From the NCBI RefSeq assembly GCF_002272795.1, contig NZ_MLAT01000012.1:1-50269 (forward strand): a DNA stretch of 50,269 nt, in the 5' to 3' direction. Under the pieces are notes generated by a model. That model had not been told where the DNA came from. It saw nothing but the letters and a program-made list of their open reading frames with translations, and ran no database searches. Position numbers and translations under genes: made by a program. Shown here piece after piece: positions 17,609 to 26,679 of the stretch; the first letter of the stretch is position 1; each line of letters begins with the position of its first letter. The DNA is from Helicobacter sp. 13S00482-2. GTDB lineage: Bacteria > Campylobacterota > Campylobacteria > Campylobacterales > Helicobacteraceae.

Positions 17609-18778
17609 TCACCCTCTCACAAACCTCTCTATTCTTTTCATTCCTTCTATGATTTGTTCAGCTGAGCAGGCAAAAGAAAATCGAACATAGCCCTCCATAC
17701 CAAAAGCACTACCTGGGACTAGAGCTGCTCCTTCTTTTGATAAAAGTTCGCTACAAAACTTCATCGAATCTCCGCCAAACTTATTAACCCCCTTAATGTT
17801 AATAAATAAATAAAATGCCCCTTGAGGTTTTTGAACACTCAAGCCACCAATATTATTGATGAGTTCACAGCCCAAATCTCTACGTTTCTCAAATGCATCT
17901 CGCATCATCTCAATGTCATTATCAGCATCACCATTTAAAGCCATGATAGAAGCCTTTTGAGTAATTGAATTGATATTGGAAGTGCATTGACTTTGCAAGT
18001 TATCCATCATTTTGATAAGTTTATCATCCACGCTAGCAAGATAACCCATCCTCCAACCCGTCATAGCAACAGCCTTGCTGAGACCATTAACGGTTATAGT
18101 GCGTTTCATCATATCATCACTAATAGAAGCCACAGACGTGAAATCCACACCATAAACTAGCTTTTCGTACATCTCATCACTCACAACCCAAATCTTGGTA
18201 TCTTTTAATACCTCTGCAATCTCAGTGAGTTCGGCTTTTGTATAGACCATCCCCGTAGGATTAGAGGGAGTGGTAAGTACGAGGATTTTTGTCTTTGGTG
18301 TGATGGTGTTTTTGAGCTGTTTTGCGGTGATTTTAAAATGAGTGCTCTCGTCTGTGGAGATAAAAACAGGTTTGCCACCACTATAGACCACCAACTCTGG
18401 ATAAGTAACCCAATATGGAGCAGGAATAATAACCTCATCTCCATTATCTATAAGTGCTTGAAAAATGTTAAACAGAGATTGTTTGGCACCATTGCTAACC
18501 AAAACTTGTCTAGGGGTATAAGAAAGCCCATTGTCTTTTTTAAGTTTTTTTACTATAGCTTCCCTTAACTCTAAAATTCCTGCAACAGCTGTGTATTTTG
18601 TAAAACCTGAGTTCAGTGCTCTGATGGCTTCATCTTTTATAACTTGGGGTGTGTCAAAATCAGGTTCTCCAGCAGAAAAACTGAGAATATCCCTACCTTT
18701 TGCCTTTAGTTCAGAAGCTAGCGTGCTAATGGCAATGGTGGCAGATTCTGATAGGTTTTGAATTTTCTGAGAATACAT
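17609..18778 (-). CDS. aspC: Class I aminotransferase, aspartate aminotransferase type
   Basis: This PLP enzyme transfers the amino group of aspartate to 2-oxoglutarate. The 389-residue product has the Iγ-type aminotransferase features SAGEPDFDTP, PYWVTYPE, the TTPSNPTGMVY loop, the SDEMYEKLVY segment and PLP lysine K235 in NGLSKAVAMTGWRMGY; the substrate-binding arginine is in the C-terminal YVRFSFACS. Some relatives also accept prephenate or tyrosine, so specificity is inferred from the closest family. The SD GGAG lies eight bases upstream. It stands alone. Confidence 0.9.
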   Translation of the reverse strand: MYSQKIQNLSESATIAISTLASELKAKGRDILSFSAGEPDFDTPQVIKDEAIRALNSGFTKYTAVAGILELREAIVKKLKKDNGLSYTPRQVLVSNGAKQSLFNIFQALIDNGDEVIIPAPYWVTYPELVVYSGGKPVFISTDESTHFKITAKQLKNTITPKTKILVLTTPSNPTGMVYTKAELTEIAEVLKDTKIWVVSDEMYEKLVYGVDFTSVASISDDMMKRTITVNGLSKAVAMTGWRMGYLASVDDKLIKMMDNLQSQCTSNINSITQKASIMALNGDADNDIEMMRDAFEKRRDLGCELINNIGGLSVQKPQGAFYLFINIKGVNKFGGDSMKFCSELLSKEGAALVPGSAFGMEGYVRFSFACSAEQIIEGMKRIERFVRG

Positions 18779-18913
18779 TATTTTCTCCTTCTTCTTTTTG
18801 GTTTTTTGACTATTCTAGCTGAAATAAATTTAAAATCATTTGATATTGATTAAGGAACATGAATTCACTGCTAAAAAGTTAGTAAATATATTCTATATCA
18901 AATTTGATTAATA

Positions 18914-19915
18914 TCATATAAATTTATTTTTTAAAATATTCTGATATGTCTTTATAGATGCATTGAATTTATTTAAAAATGTTTTATTTTTATTTGTTAA
19001 ATAATTGACCACTCGATGTAAATTATCACCATCAAGCTCAGTGATAACATTCAAAGCAGCTTTTGAAAAATCATTATCATTTGGAGAGTTCATTGCTTCT
19101 TCAAGTGCTTTGATATGTTTATTAAAAAGTTTTTTATTGATGATATCTCTTTTGTCTTGCTCAATAATCTCATTTTTTAAAAAAAGTAATTTAGAGATCG
19201 AAAGTCGCTTGAGGTAACTTCTAGGATAAGAGTGTGTTAGTTTTAAAACTTCTTGAATCAGATTTATTTTTTCAGGCGTTTCATCATAGTAAGCTTTATA
19301 GTTTTCTTCCATCAATTCAGGCATAAAATTTTTTATTATGCTGAGCTTAGATTCTGAAATTCGTTGAATATCACCCACATAATACTCATCTTCTGAAAAA
19401 TGGTAGATTTGTTTTAGCTTCTTGATATTGTCTCTATTTTTTTCATAATAATGCATCAATTGGATTCTTTCTTCATCAGGAAGAGAAGCAAATCTAATTT
19501 TTAACTTTTCTAGCCAAACTTCTTGAAGTTGCCTGTATTTAACCTTTAAGATTTTTTCTATCTTTGGAGCTGGAACACTAAGATAAGATCGAAAAATCTC
19601 TAAAAACTGATCGTAAGTATATTCATCAATATATTCATCAATCATATCATACACCTTGGATATATCTCTTCCAATTTTTTTGATCTTTGTTTTGAGTTTA
19701 TCCTCAATTTCATAATGCTTCAGGCCTTCTGCAGTAGCTATGCATATTTTTTTGTCTAGATCTGATTGGAAAAGATATATGGACTCCAAACTTTCTTTTT
19801 TGTAAAGTTCAAAAAGTTCTGAATTAGAGAGATGATCGAGTTCAATTTGAGTATGCCCATTATTAGATAGATAAACTTTCATCGACCTTGCAGAAGGTAT
19901 ATTACTTTTAGACAT
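18914..19915 (-). CDS. Helical protein of unknown function, last gene of the folP operon
   Basis: The product has 333 residues, is lysine- and glutamate-rich and almost entirely alpha-helical by composition. It has no signal peptide, membrane segment or recognisable catalytic motif. Features visible are a tyrosine-rich middle (YDMIDEYIDEYTYDQFLE and further on EENYKAYYDET) and a basic C-terminus (NLHRVVNYLTNKNKTF to the end). The ATG overlaps folP by eight bases; a GTG two codons earlier is also open. Its position just after folP matches a hypothetical gene in H. pylori. I cannot assign a role. Confidence 0.85.
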   Translation of the reverse strand: MSKSNIPSARSMKVYLSNNGHTQIELDHLSNSELFELYKKESLESIYLFQSDLDKKICIATAEGLKHYEIEDKLKTKIKKIGRDISKVYDMIDEYIDEYTYDQFLEIFRSYLSVPAPKIEKILKVKYRQLQEVWLEKLKIRFASLPDEERIQLMHYYEKNRDNIKKLKQIYHFSEDEYYVGDIQRISESKLSIIKNFMPELMEENYKAYYDETPEKINLIQEVLKLTHSYPRSYLKRLSISKLLFLKNEIIEQDKRDIINKKLFNKHIKALEEAMNSPNDNDFSKAALNVITELDGDNLHRVVNYLTNKNKTFLNKFNASIKTYQNILKNKFI

Positions 19916-21089
19916 TAGCACTCTTGAGGGCTTGATAAATTTTTAATACATCAATATGTTCATCCACATCATGCACACGCAAAATATCTGCTCCATTTTG
20001 AAAGGCAAGTAGATGTAACGCAAGCGTACCATTAAGTCTCTCAAGGGGAGGTTTATCGATAATAGCACCTACTACACTTTTTCTACTTGCACCAACAAGT
20101 AGTGGATATCCAAAATGTTTGAAATGCTTGAGATGGTTTATAAGAGCTAGATTATCTAAAGTTTCTTTGGCAAATCCAATACCGATATCTAAAATAATAT
20201 CTTCAATCCCATATGATTTGAGATATTCAATTTTTTCTGCAAAAAAATGATCTATATGCGAAAATAAATTTTCATAATCCGTTAATTCTTGCATATTCTT
20301 GGGTGTACCTTTAGTGTGCATTAAAATAACTTTTGCACCATATTTTGCAGCAATTTTTGCCATATCAAGATCGGCAAATCCACTTACGTCATTGATAATC
20401 TTAAACCCGTGAAAAAGTGCAAAATCTGCAGTAGAAGCATTATAGGTATCAATACTAAAGATAGCTTTTTGATTTAAATTTTGATTTTTAATATACTTGG
20501 CTATTTCTTTTATTCGATCTATCTCTTCTTGTGGATCTATCAAATCACTACCTGGTCTAGAACTAGCAGCACCTATATCAATGAGGCTAATACCTTTGTC
20601 AATGAGATAATGAATTTTATCAATACATCCTTGTGTGCTATGTCTGCTAGGAGCAAAAAAACTATCTGGGGTGATATTGATAATAGCCATAATTGCTGAA
20701 GAGGCTTTATTTTCTGATGAAATGCTAGTTCCATGCTTTAGATGTTCTGATATTGATTTTGCAATTTCTTTAAGACCAAAAGGCTGGATTTTACATTTTT
20801 TAATTATTCTTTCTAGCTGTGATTTTGTGGCAATCAATACGCCATCATAATGGCTTTCTTTGCCTAAAATGCATTCATAAGGAGTAGCAAAATCCCCTCC
20901 AACACTCAATGCCTCTTGTTTAAGTATATTGGTAGCTGGTAAAGAAAGAGAAGTGATATAAAAACTAAAAATCTCTCCTTTTTTCATCATAATATTACTT
21001 CCTGCTTCGTCAGTATTTATTTTTTTTAGATATTCGCAAAGCACTTGAGGATTGATTCTTTTGATAGATGTGAGGTTATTTTTTTGCAT
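19908..21089 (-). CDS. folP: Dihydropteroate synthase with N-terminal extension
   Basis: FolP condenses p-aminobenzoate with the pterin diphosphate in folate synthesis. The catalytic TIM-barrel begins near residue 133: NITPDSFF (138-145), DIGAASSRPGS, FSIDTYN, NDVSGF, LMHTKGTP, LDIGIGFAK and GASRKSVVGA are all present. About 130 residues precede the barrel, making 393 residues against about 280 in most bacteria; the H. pylori protein is similarly long. The extension has no motif I recognise. The gene overlaps holB upstream by 14 bases and the hypothetical gene downstream by eight. Confidence 0.95.
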   Translation of the reverse strand: MQKNNLTSIKRINPQVLCEYLKKINTDEAGSNIMMKKGEIFSFYITSLSLPATNILKQEALSVGGDFATPYECILGKESHYDGVLIATKSQLERIIKKCKIQPFGLKEIAKSISEHLKHGTSISSENKASSAIMAIINITPDSFFAPSRHSTQGCIDKIHYLIDKGISLIDIGAASSRPGSDLIDPQEEIDRIKEIAKYIKNQNLNQKAIFSIDTYNASTADFALFHGFKIINDVSGFADLDMAKIAAKYGAKVILMHTKGTPKNMQELTDYENLFSHIDHFFAEKIEYLKSYGIEDIILDIGIGFAKETLDNLALINHLKHFKHFGYPLLVGASRKSVVGAIIDKPPLERLNGTLALHLLAFQNGADILRVHDVDEHIDVLKIYQALKSANV

Positions 21090-21714
21090 TTTTTGCCTTT
21101 AGATTTCGTAATATCATCAACAAGAGTGGGAGAAAAATATAAGAATCTTTTTGATAATTTTGATTTACTTCTAAGGCTTCATCAAAACTCTTTAGATCGC
21201 CATCATCAAGCTTTATATTGGAGTTTTTTATCATAAAGAGCAAAGACTGAATTCTTTCTTTAGTGGTATCTCTTGAAGGATTTGAGGCACTATCTAATGA
21301 CTTCAAAAAAACATAAATACTCTTTAATGAAAGATTTTTAATGTCCAAATCAAGTTCCTCAAAAACTTTTGGATTCCTATGATCGTGAATTTGTAATCTT
21401 GATCTGATAGTTGGCAAAATAGAGGTCTTATTTCTCGCAATCAAAACAAAACGAGTTTTGCTAGGAGGCTCTTCAAGGACTTTTAATAATGCATTTTGTG
21501 CAAAATGATTGTAAGAGTTTGCTGCGATAACAATAGTTTTTGTATCTTCAGAGGCAATATAAGCCTCATTAATAACCTCATGAGAATCTTCTATCTTAAA
21601 TTCATCACGTTCAAAAAGACGTAAAAACTGCGGAGGAATATCCTTGCTTTGGTTTATGGTTTCTTGTGTGATATTATTGTTTAGCACAATCATTCCATTA
21701 TAAACTTGTTCCAT
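21076..21714 (-). CDS. holB: DNA polymerase III delta-prime subunit
   Basis: This is the clamp-loader subunit that opens the sliding clamp. The 212-residue protein is much shorter than E. coli HolB and lacks the P-loop module, as in H. pylori. It keeps the conserved core around NHFAQNALLKVLEEPPSKT and TSILPTIRSRLQI. The frame is open further upstream, but GAGGAA five bases before the ATG at 21714 decides the start, seven bases after the hobA stop. The neighbouring hobA also acts in replication. Confidence 0.88.
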   Translation of the reverse strand: MEQVYNGMIVLNNNITQETINQSKDIPPQFLRLFERDEFKIEDSHEVINEAYIASEDTKTIVIAANSYNHFAQNALLKVLEEPPSKTRFVLIARNKTSILPTIRSRLQIHDHRNPKVFEELDLDIKNLSLKSIYVFLKSLDSASNPSRDTTKERIQSLLFMIKNSNIKLDDGDLKSFDEALEVNQNYQKDSYIFLPLLLMILRNLKAKNAKK

Positions 21715-21721
21715 TTTTCCT

Positions 21722-22279
21722 CTATTCCAATATGATTTTTCCAAATAAAGCATCAAAAAGAGTTTTTTCAAAGATCCTAAAAAGCTGGATCAATCTATAA
21801 TCTATCATTGTATCAAGAGAACTTAGTGTCAATCCATCTTGAATAGAATCATCAAAAATCCAAAAAAATCCATTCTCCTTACTAAAAGCTAGATTTGCTA
21901 ATGGTGTACTGGTTTTTCCGATATACCAAAACATATAATCTTTATAAGAAATATCTAGCACATCGTTAATTAACGAGGTTTCCTTAAATGTCAATGTTTT
22001 GGGCAACAATTCATTAGAATCAAATATTGGTAAAATAGGTCTTGACTTCCCACCTAAGCGATTAATAGAGGAGACAATGTATTTTCCAAACCATTGTCTT
22101 TCTTCATCAGTACATACAAGGACGGTTCCCCCATTTAAAATGTGACTAATAGTCCTAGAAGTCATAGAAACCCACTGATAGCGTTCCATTTCCAGCCATC
22201 CACTCATTCTTGCAAGACTTTCACCTTCTTCTCTAATCGCCTTAAGCATCCAATCTGATATTTCAACAGGAGTTATCAT
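21722..22279 (-). CDS. hobA: DnaA-binding initiation factor HobA
   Basis: HobA binds domain I of DnaA and promotes its oligomerisation at oriC; it is specific to Campylobacterota and structurally like DiaA. The 185-residue product matches the H. pylori HP1230 type in position and sequence (start with EISDWMLKAIREEGESLARM, SGWLEMERYQW, YMFWYIGKTSTPLANLAF). It overlaps lysC upstream by four bases (ATGA) and is followed by holB, giving a replication pair embedded in a metabolic operon. Confidence 0.88.
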   Translation of the reverse strand: MITPVEISDWMLKAIREEGESLARMSGWLEMERYQWVSMTSRTISHILNGGTVLVCTDEERQWFGKYIVSSINRLGGKSRPILPIFDSNELLPKTLTFKETSLINDVLDISYKDYMFWYIGKTSTPLANLAFSKENGFFWIFDDSIQDGLTLSSLDTMIDYRLIQLFRIFEKTLFDALFGKIILE

Positions 22280-23481
22280 TTGTCTAACTCATATACAGAA
22301 TGAAGTGTTCTAACTGCAAGTTCAGAGTATTTTATATTGATAATCATAGAAACCTTAATCTCACTAGTGCTTATCATCATAATATTGATATTTTCTTTTG
22401 CCAAAGCCTTAAAAGCAGCACTTGCAACTCCTGAATGAGACTTCATTCCCACTCCAACAATTGATACTTTTGCGATATCACAATCATAATCAATAGATTC
22501 AACATTACTCAAAAACTTTTCCAACACTTTTTTGGTCAAATCTGTTTCGGTTTCTGAAATAGTAAAATCAATATCTGTCTTGCCATCTCTACCGATAGTC
22601 TGGACAATCATATCAACATTGATTTTATTATCAGCAAGAGATCCGAAAATTTCTGCAGCTATTCCAGGTCTATCTTGAACATTAGCGATACTTACTCTTG
22701 CCTGATTTTTATCAAGTGCAATGCCACTTACAATTGGTTTTTCCATAATATTCTCCTCCATAGTGATTAATGTGCCTTCATCGTGAGTAAAAGAACTTCT
22801 TGTGACAAGAGGAACATTCCATTTTTTTGCTAATTCTACAGATCTATTTAATAAAACTTTAGCTCCCATAGAAGCAAGTTCCAACATTTCATCATAACTG
22901 ATTTTATTTATCTTCTTAGCATTTTTTTCAATTCTAGGATCGGTTGTATAAACCCCATCAACATCTGTATATATTTCACACAAATCAGCATTTAAAGCAC
23001 CTGCTAATGCGACCGCTGATAAATCACTACCCCCTCTTCCTAACGTAGTGACTTCTCCTTTTTTTGTAACCCCCTGAAAACCAGAAACGACTACAATATA
23101 GTCTTGTTTGAGTAAATCGGTAATTTTTTGAGTATCTATATATTCAATTCTAGCTTTTGTGTGGATATCATCAGTGATAATTCCTGCACCTCTTCCGCTA
23201 AGAGAAATGCATTTTTGTCCCATTGCATTTATTGCAATTGCTAAAAGGGCGCTAGTGATGCGCTCTCCACTGCTCAAGACCATATCAACTTCTCTCTCAA
23301 CTGGGAACTTAGAAAAATGCTTGGTATAGCCTATAAGCGTATCTGTTTGACCACTCATAGCCGAAACAACCACAACCAAAGAATTTCCTGACTTCTTTGT
23401 CTGAAGTACGCGATCGGCAACATTTTGAATTCGTTCGCAATCCCCCATACTTGTGCCACCATATTTCTGAACAATCAACAT
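22276..23481 (-). CDS. lysC: Aspartate kinase
   Basis: LysC phosphorylates aspartate, the entry to lysine/diaminopimelate, threonine and methionine synthesis. The 401-residue protein starts QKYGGTSMGD, keeps the SGERITSAL segment, GRGGSDLSAVALA and TDVDGVYTTDPR, and ends in two ACT domains (from about residue 260; ARVSIANVQDRPG and AKVSIVGVGMKSH), expected to give allosteric feedback control. It overlaps nudA by one base (TAATG) and hobA by four. Confidence 0.96.
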   Translation of the reverse strand: MLIVQKYGGTSMGDCERIQNVADRVLQTKKSGNSLVVVVSAMSGQTDTLIGYTKHFSKFPVEREVDMVLSSGERITSALLAIAINAMGQKCISLSGRGAGIITDDIHTKARIEYIDTQKITDLLKQDYIVVVSGFQGVTKKGEVTTLGRGGSDLSAVALAGALNADLCEIYTDVDGVYTTDPRIEKNAKKINKISYDEMLELASMGAKVLLNRSVELAKKWNVPLVTRSSFTHDEGTLITMEENIMEKPIVSGIALDKNQARVSIANVQDRPGIAAEIFGSLADNKINVDMIVQTIGRDGKTDIDFTISETETDLTKKVLEKFLSNVESIDYDCDIAKVSIVGVGMKSHSGVASAAFKALAKENINIMMISTSEIKVSMIINIKYSELAVRTLHSVYELDK

Positions 23482-23951
23482 TATAGATACCCTTCTTTTT
23501 TAAAATAATCAATAACCTGTTTATAGACTTGTTTTTTAAAATGTGTTACCCTCTCAAATAATTCATCATAACCTACAAACTGATATTCATCAAACTCTGG
23601 AATATCTGTTTGAATATTAATACTTGAATCATTTTTTAATCTCACAAGAAAGTACTTCTGTCTTTGTCCATCAAAAGGATAAAGCTTTTTGCTAAGCGTG
23701 GAAGGAAAGTCATATTTTATCCAAGTTGGACATTCAGCAATAATCTCTATTTCATCTGTTCCTATTTCTTCTTTGAGTTCTCTATAAAGTGCCGATAATG
23801 GAGTTTCATCCTCATCAATTCCACCCTGAGGGAACTGCCAAGCTCCTTTGATGTCACTGCGTTGAGCAATAAAAAATTCGCATTTGTTGGGATAGTTTGA
23901 AGACAAAATCACCGCAGCTACATTGGGTCTGTAGCTTTTTTTGATTCGCAT
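23481..23951 (-). CDS. rppH: Nudix hydrolase, RNA pyrophosphohydrolase type
   Basis: The 156-residue Nudix enzyme has the complete box G43-x5-E49-x7-R57-E58-x2-E61-E62-x-G64. It fits RppH, which removes 5' pyrophosphate from RNA, and the H. pylori NudA (HP1228, named invA at first), a dinucleoside polyphosphate hydrolase. The SYRPNVAAV start and the [12 protein letters not shown] sequence are typical. TGGAG seven bases before the ATG at 23951 fixes the start, although the frame is open 11 codons earlier. It is the first gene of the operon running to the hypothetical gene at 18914. Confidence 0.9.
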   Translation of the reverse strand: MRIKKSYRPNVAAVILSSNYPNKCEFFIAQRSDIKGAWQFPQGGIDEDETPLSALYRELKEEIGTDEIEIIAECPTWIKYDFPSTLSKKLYPFDGQRQKYFLVRLKNDSSINIQTDIPEFDEYQFVGYDELFERVTHFKKQVYKQVIDYFKKEGYL

Positions 23952-24037
23952 AAATCGCTCCAGTTTTGAAAATATGACACACATTATATTAAATAATTGC
24001 TTTAGAGTGGTTTTTTAGAAGTAATTTTTGAATAATG

Positions 24038-24055
24038 TTGGGGAAAAATCCCCAA
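24038..24055 (-). terminator. Probable terminator after the first cytochrome c553 gene
   Basis: TTGGGGA and TCCCCAA form a seven-base GC-rich stem around a four-base loop, four bases beyond the stop codon on the minus strand, followed by AT-rich sequence. It would end transcription before the nudA operon promoter. Confidence 0.6.
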
Positions 24056-24058
24056 GAG

Positions 24059-24367
24059 TTATTTTTTAAGAGTTGGGATATATTTTGCAAGTGCATCAAT
24101 ATCAGCATCGCTTAATGGTTTGATTTGTCCCCACATAGTAGCTCCAAGTCCATACTGATTCAACTTACCAGCTTTATATCCCATTAAGTCTGTTTTTATT
24201 TTTTCTGTGCTTAGAGTATTGACAATTTTACTTTTTCCCAATGCTTGTTTTTCCATACTAGCACCATGACAAACCTGACATTTTGTCTTGATAATAGTTG
24301 CAGGATCTGCCTGTAATCCTAGTGTCATTAAACCGAAAATTCCAATCGCCAACAATGATTTTTTCAT
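24059..24367 (-). CDS. Cytochrome c553-type periplasmic monohaem protein
   Basis: This is a small electron carrier of the periplasm. The 102-residue precursor has a signal peptide (first 20 residues, ending LGLQA), the haem-attachment motif C30-QV-C33-H34 and a methionine ligand in GATMWGQI (M78). It corresponds in position to H. pylori HP1227, a candidate donor for the cbb3 oxidase. A second, related gene is at 27856. The SD AGGAAG precedes the start, and a hairpin follows the stop. Confidence 0.92.
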   Translation of the reverse strand: MKKSLLAIGIFGLMTLGLQADPATIIKTKCQVCHGASMEKQALGKSKIVNTLSTEKIKTDLMGYKAGKLNQYGLGATMWGQIKPLSDADIDALAKYIPTLKK

Positions 24368-24457
24368 TTTACTTCCTTTTTTGATAAAATTACAACTGCA
24401 ATATTAATGCTAAAATCGTTAATACTTTCTTAATAAAAAATTGGAAGCTTTGAAACT

Positions 24458-25531
24458 ATGATACTTTACATTCACATTCCATTTTGCAGTAGTAAATGTG
24501 GTTACTGCACGTTTAACTCTTATGACAAAGAAGATCATCATAAAATTGAATATATGAAGGCACTCAAGAGAGATATCATTGATTCACTCAAACAAAACAC
24601 AAAAACAATTGACTCCATATTTTTTGGTGGTGGGACTCCTAATAGCATTGATTCTAAACTTTATGGAGAGATTTTTGAATCCATCCATAAATATTCAAAA
24701 TTATCAGAAAATTGTGAAATCACCACAGAAGCAAATCCTGATCTCATTACCAAAAAATGGTGTGAGGATATGAAAAGTTTTGGAGTGAATCGAATGAGCG
24801 TAGGGGTTCAAAGTTTTTTTGAAGACAAACTTTTATTTTTGCAACGTGAACACAAGTATGCGGATATTCATAAATGTATGGAAGTGATTTATCAAAGTGG
24901 GATTGAAAATATCAGTATAGATCTCATCTATGACACTCCTCAAGACACTAAAGATAGAATCTTTAAAGAAATACAAATGAGTTCTAAATTACCCATCAAC
25001 CATCTATCTGCATATAGCTTAAGTATCGAAAAGGACTCCAAATTAGCACAAATATATGACAAAAATCCTCAAAAAAAATCTTTTTTTCAAGAAATAAAGG
25101 AAGCATTGGTGGATTATGGATTCTCTATTTATGAGGTTTCAAACTATTCAAAAGGCTACAAAGTAAAACATAATCTAGCTTATTGGAGAGGTGAGGAATA
25201 TATAGGATGTGGTGCTGGAGCTGTTGGAAGAAAAGGCTTTAGGAGATATTATCCTCAAAGAAATATACAAAAATACATTAACAATACGCTAAAAAAAGAC
25301 ATAGAATATCTGAGTGAAGAAGACTTAAAAACTGAAGCAATATTTTTAGGTCTGCGTTCTGAGATAGGAGTGGATATTGAAATGTTAAAAAATAAAAAAG
25401 AAAAAATAAAGATCTTGCTTGAAGAAAATAAATGTTATTTGAATGAAGAATTTTATAATCAAAAGAAGATTCAAAGATTGGTAGCGAAGGACTTCTTTAT
25501 CGCTGATGAGATCGCCTTGTGGCTTATGTGA
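24458..25531 (+). CDS. hemW: Radical SAM haem chaperone HemW-like
   Basis: The 357-residue radical SAM enzyme has the cluster motif C10-SSK-C14-GY-C17 followed by TFNSY, which is the HemW form; true HemN has a fourth cysteine next. Further motifs are FFGGGTPN, NPDLI, GVNRMSVGVQSF and the HNLAYWRGEEYIGCGAGA ending. HemW binds haem and passes it to respiratory targets; older annotations call it coproporphyrinogen oxidase. It is divergent from the cytochrome c553 gene and convergent with tsf. Confidence 0.9.
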   Translation: MILYIHIPFCSSKCGYCTFNSYDKEDHHKIEYMKALKRDIIDSLKQNTKTIDSIFFGGGTPNSIDSKLYGEIFESIHKYSKLSENCEITTEANPDLITKKWCEDMKSFGVNRMSVGVQSFFEDKLLFLQREHKYADIHKCMEVIYQSGIENISIDLIYDTPQDTKDRIFKEIQMSSKLPINHLSAYSLSIEKDSKLAQIYDKNPQKKSFFQEIKEALVDYGFSIYEVSNYSKGYKVKHNLAYWRGEEYIGCGAGAVGRKGFRRYYPQRNIQKYINNTLKKDIEYLSEEDLKTEAIFLGLRSEIGVDIEMLKNKKEKIKILLEENKCYLNEEFYNQKKIQRLVAKDFFIADEIALWLM

Positions 25532-25555
25532 ATTTTATGTTGAAATTTGGTATTG

Positions 25556-25591
25556 ATTATTATGGAATCAAAGATATGATTCCATAATAAT
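25556..25591. terminator. Bidirectional terminator-like hairpin between hemW and tsf
   Basis: ATTATTATGGAATC (25556-25569) and GATTCCATAATAAT (25578-25591) form a perfect 14-base stem around an eight-base loop in the 80-bp gap between two convergent genes. The stem ends in A/T pairs on both sides, which would supply U-rich runs in either direction. Confidence 0.65.
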
Positions 25592-25611
25592 GATCGTGTG
25601 TGGATAAAAAG

Positions 25612-26679
25612 TTATTTCATCTGTGCCATAACTTCTTCTGCAAAGTTTTCTACTTTCTTCTCTATACCTTCCCCTAATTCAAACCTAATATATTCAAGAA
25701 TTTTGATTTCATCGCCAAGTTCTTTAGATTTGTGCTCAATAACCTGTGTGATAGTTTTCTTATCATCCATTACAAAAAATTGTCCTAAGAGTGTCATTCT
25801 CTGATCTATTAAAGTATTATCAGCTATAAATCTCTCCATCTGACCGGGTATAATCCTATCCCAAATAGCCTCTGGTTTATTTTGTTTTTTAAGATCTTCT
25901 TTGATGGTATTTTCTTGATTTTTTAAAACAGTATCAGTTATTTCAACTCTACTGATATATTCAGGAATATGTTTTAAAGGCTTACCAAGTCTTTTGAGTT
26001 CCTCATTTTCTTTTTCTATCTCTGCTATAAGAGCAACCTTTTCTTTTTGGATAAAATCCAAATCAAAAGACTTATAATCAAGGACTTGAGGCTTCATAGC
26101 GGCTGCATGCATACAGATATTTCGGACAAATTCTGCACAAGCTTGAAGATTTTTTTTATCTTTATAGCTAACAGAAATAAGAACCCCTACTCTACCATTA
26201 GAATGAACATACCCATTTACAATTTGATTATCCGTAGCCTTGATTCCAGCTATCCTTCTCACAACGATATTTTCACCAATTTTAGCAATTTGTGTTTTTA
26301 GATATTCTCCATATCCCATCCCATCTATAGAACTTTTCTCTAAAGTCTCTAAACTAAATGTTGGCATATCTTTTGCGAGATTTGAAGTTTTTTCTACAAG
26401 GTCTTTGAATCCATCATTCTTAGCGACAAAGTCAGTTTCGCTATTAATCTCAATCATCACAGCTTTGGAAAAATCAGGAGCAATTTTGATAGATACAACC
26501 CCTTCAGAGGCGATTCTATCAGCTTTTTTTGCAGCCTTGCTAAGTCCTTTTTCCCTAAGGTACTCCACAGCTTTGTTAATATCTCCATCTGTTTCTACGA
26601 GTGCTTTTTTGCAGTCCATCATTCCAGCATCAGTCATTTCTCGTAGTTGTTTTACAAGTTGCGCATTGATTTCTGCCAT
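25612..26679 (-). CDS. tsf: Elongation factor Ts
   Basis: EF-Ts recharges EF-Tu with GTP during translation. The 355-residue protein starts with the UBA-like domain (VKQLREMTDAGMMDCKKAL) and the core dimerisation domain with EINSETDFVAKN. As in other Helicobacter it is longer than the 283-residue E. coli protein because of extra C-terminal sequence. The ATG abuts the rpsB stop codon and uses GGAG inside the rpsB 3' end as its SD. Confidence 0.97.
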   Translation of the reverse strand: MAEINAQLVKQLREMTDAGMMDCKKALVETDGDINKAVEYLREKGLSKAAKKADRIASEGVVSIKIAPDFSKAVMIEINSETDFVAKNDGFKDLVEKTSNLAKDMPTFSLETLEKSSIDGMGYGEYLKTQIAKIGENIVVRRIAGIKATDNQIVNGYVHSNGRVGVLISVSYKDKKNLQACAEFVRNICMHAAAMKPQVLDYKSFDLDFIQKEKVALIAEIEKENEELKRLGKPLKHIPEYISRVEITDTVLKNQENTIKEDLKKQNKPEAIWDRIIPGQMERFIADNTLIDQRMTLLGQFFVMDDKKTITQVIEHKSKELGDEIKILEYIRFELGEGIEKKVENFAEEVMAQMK

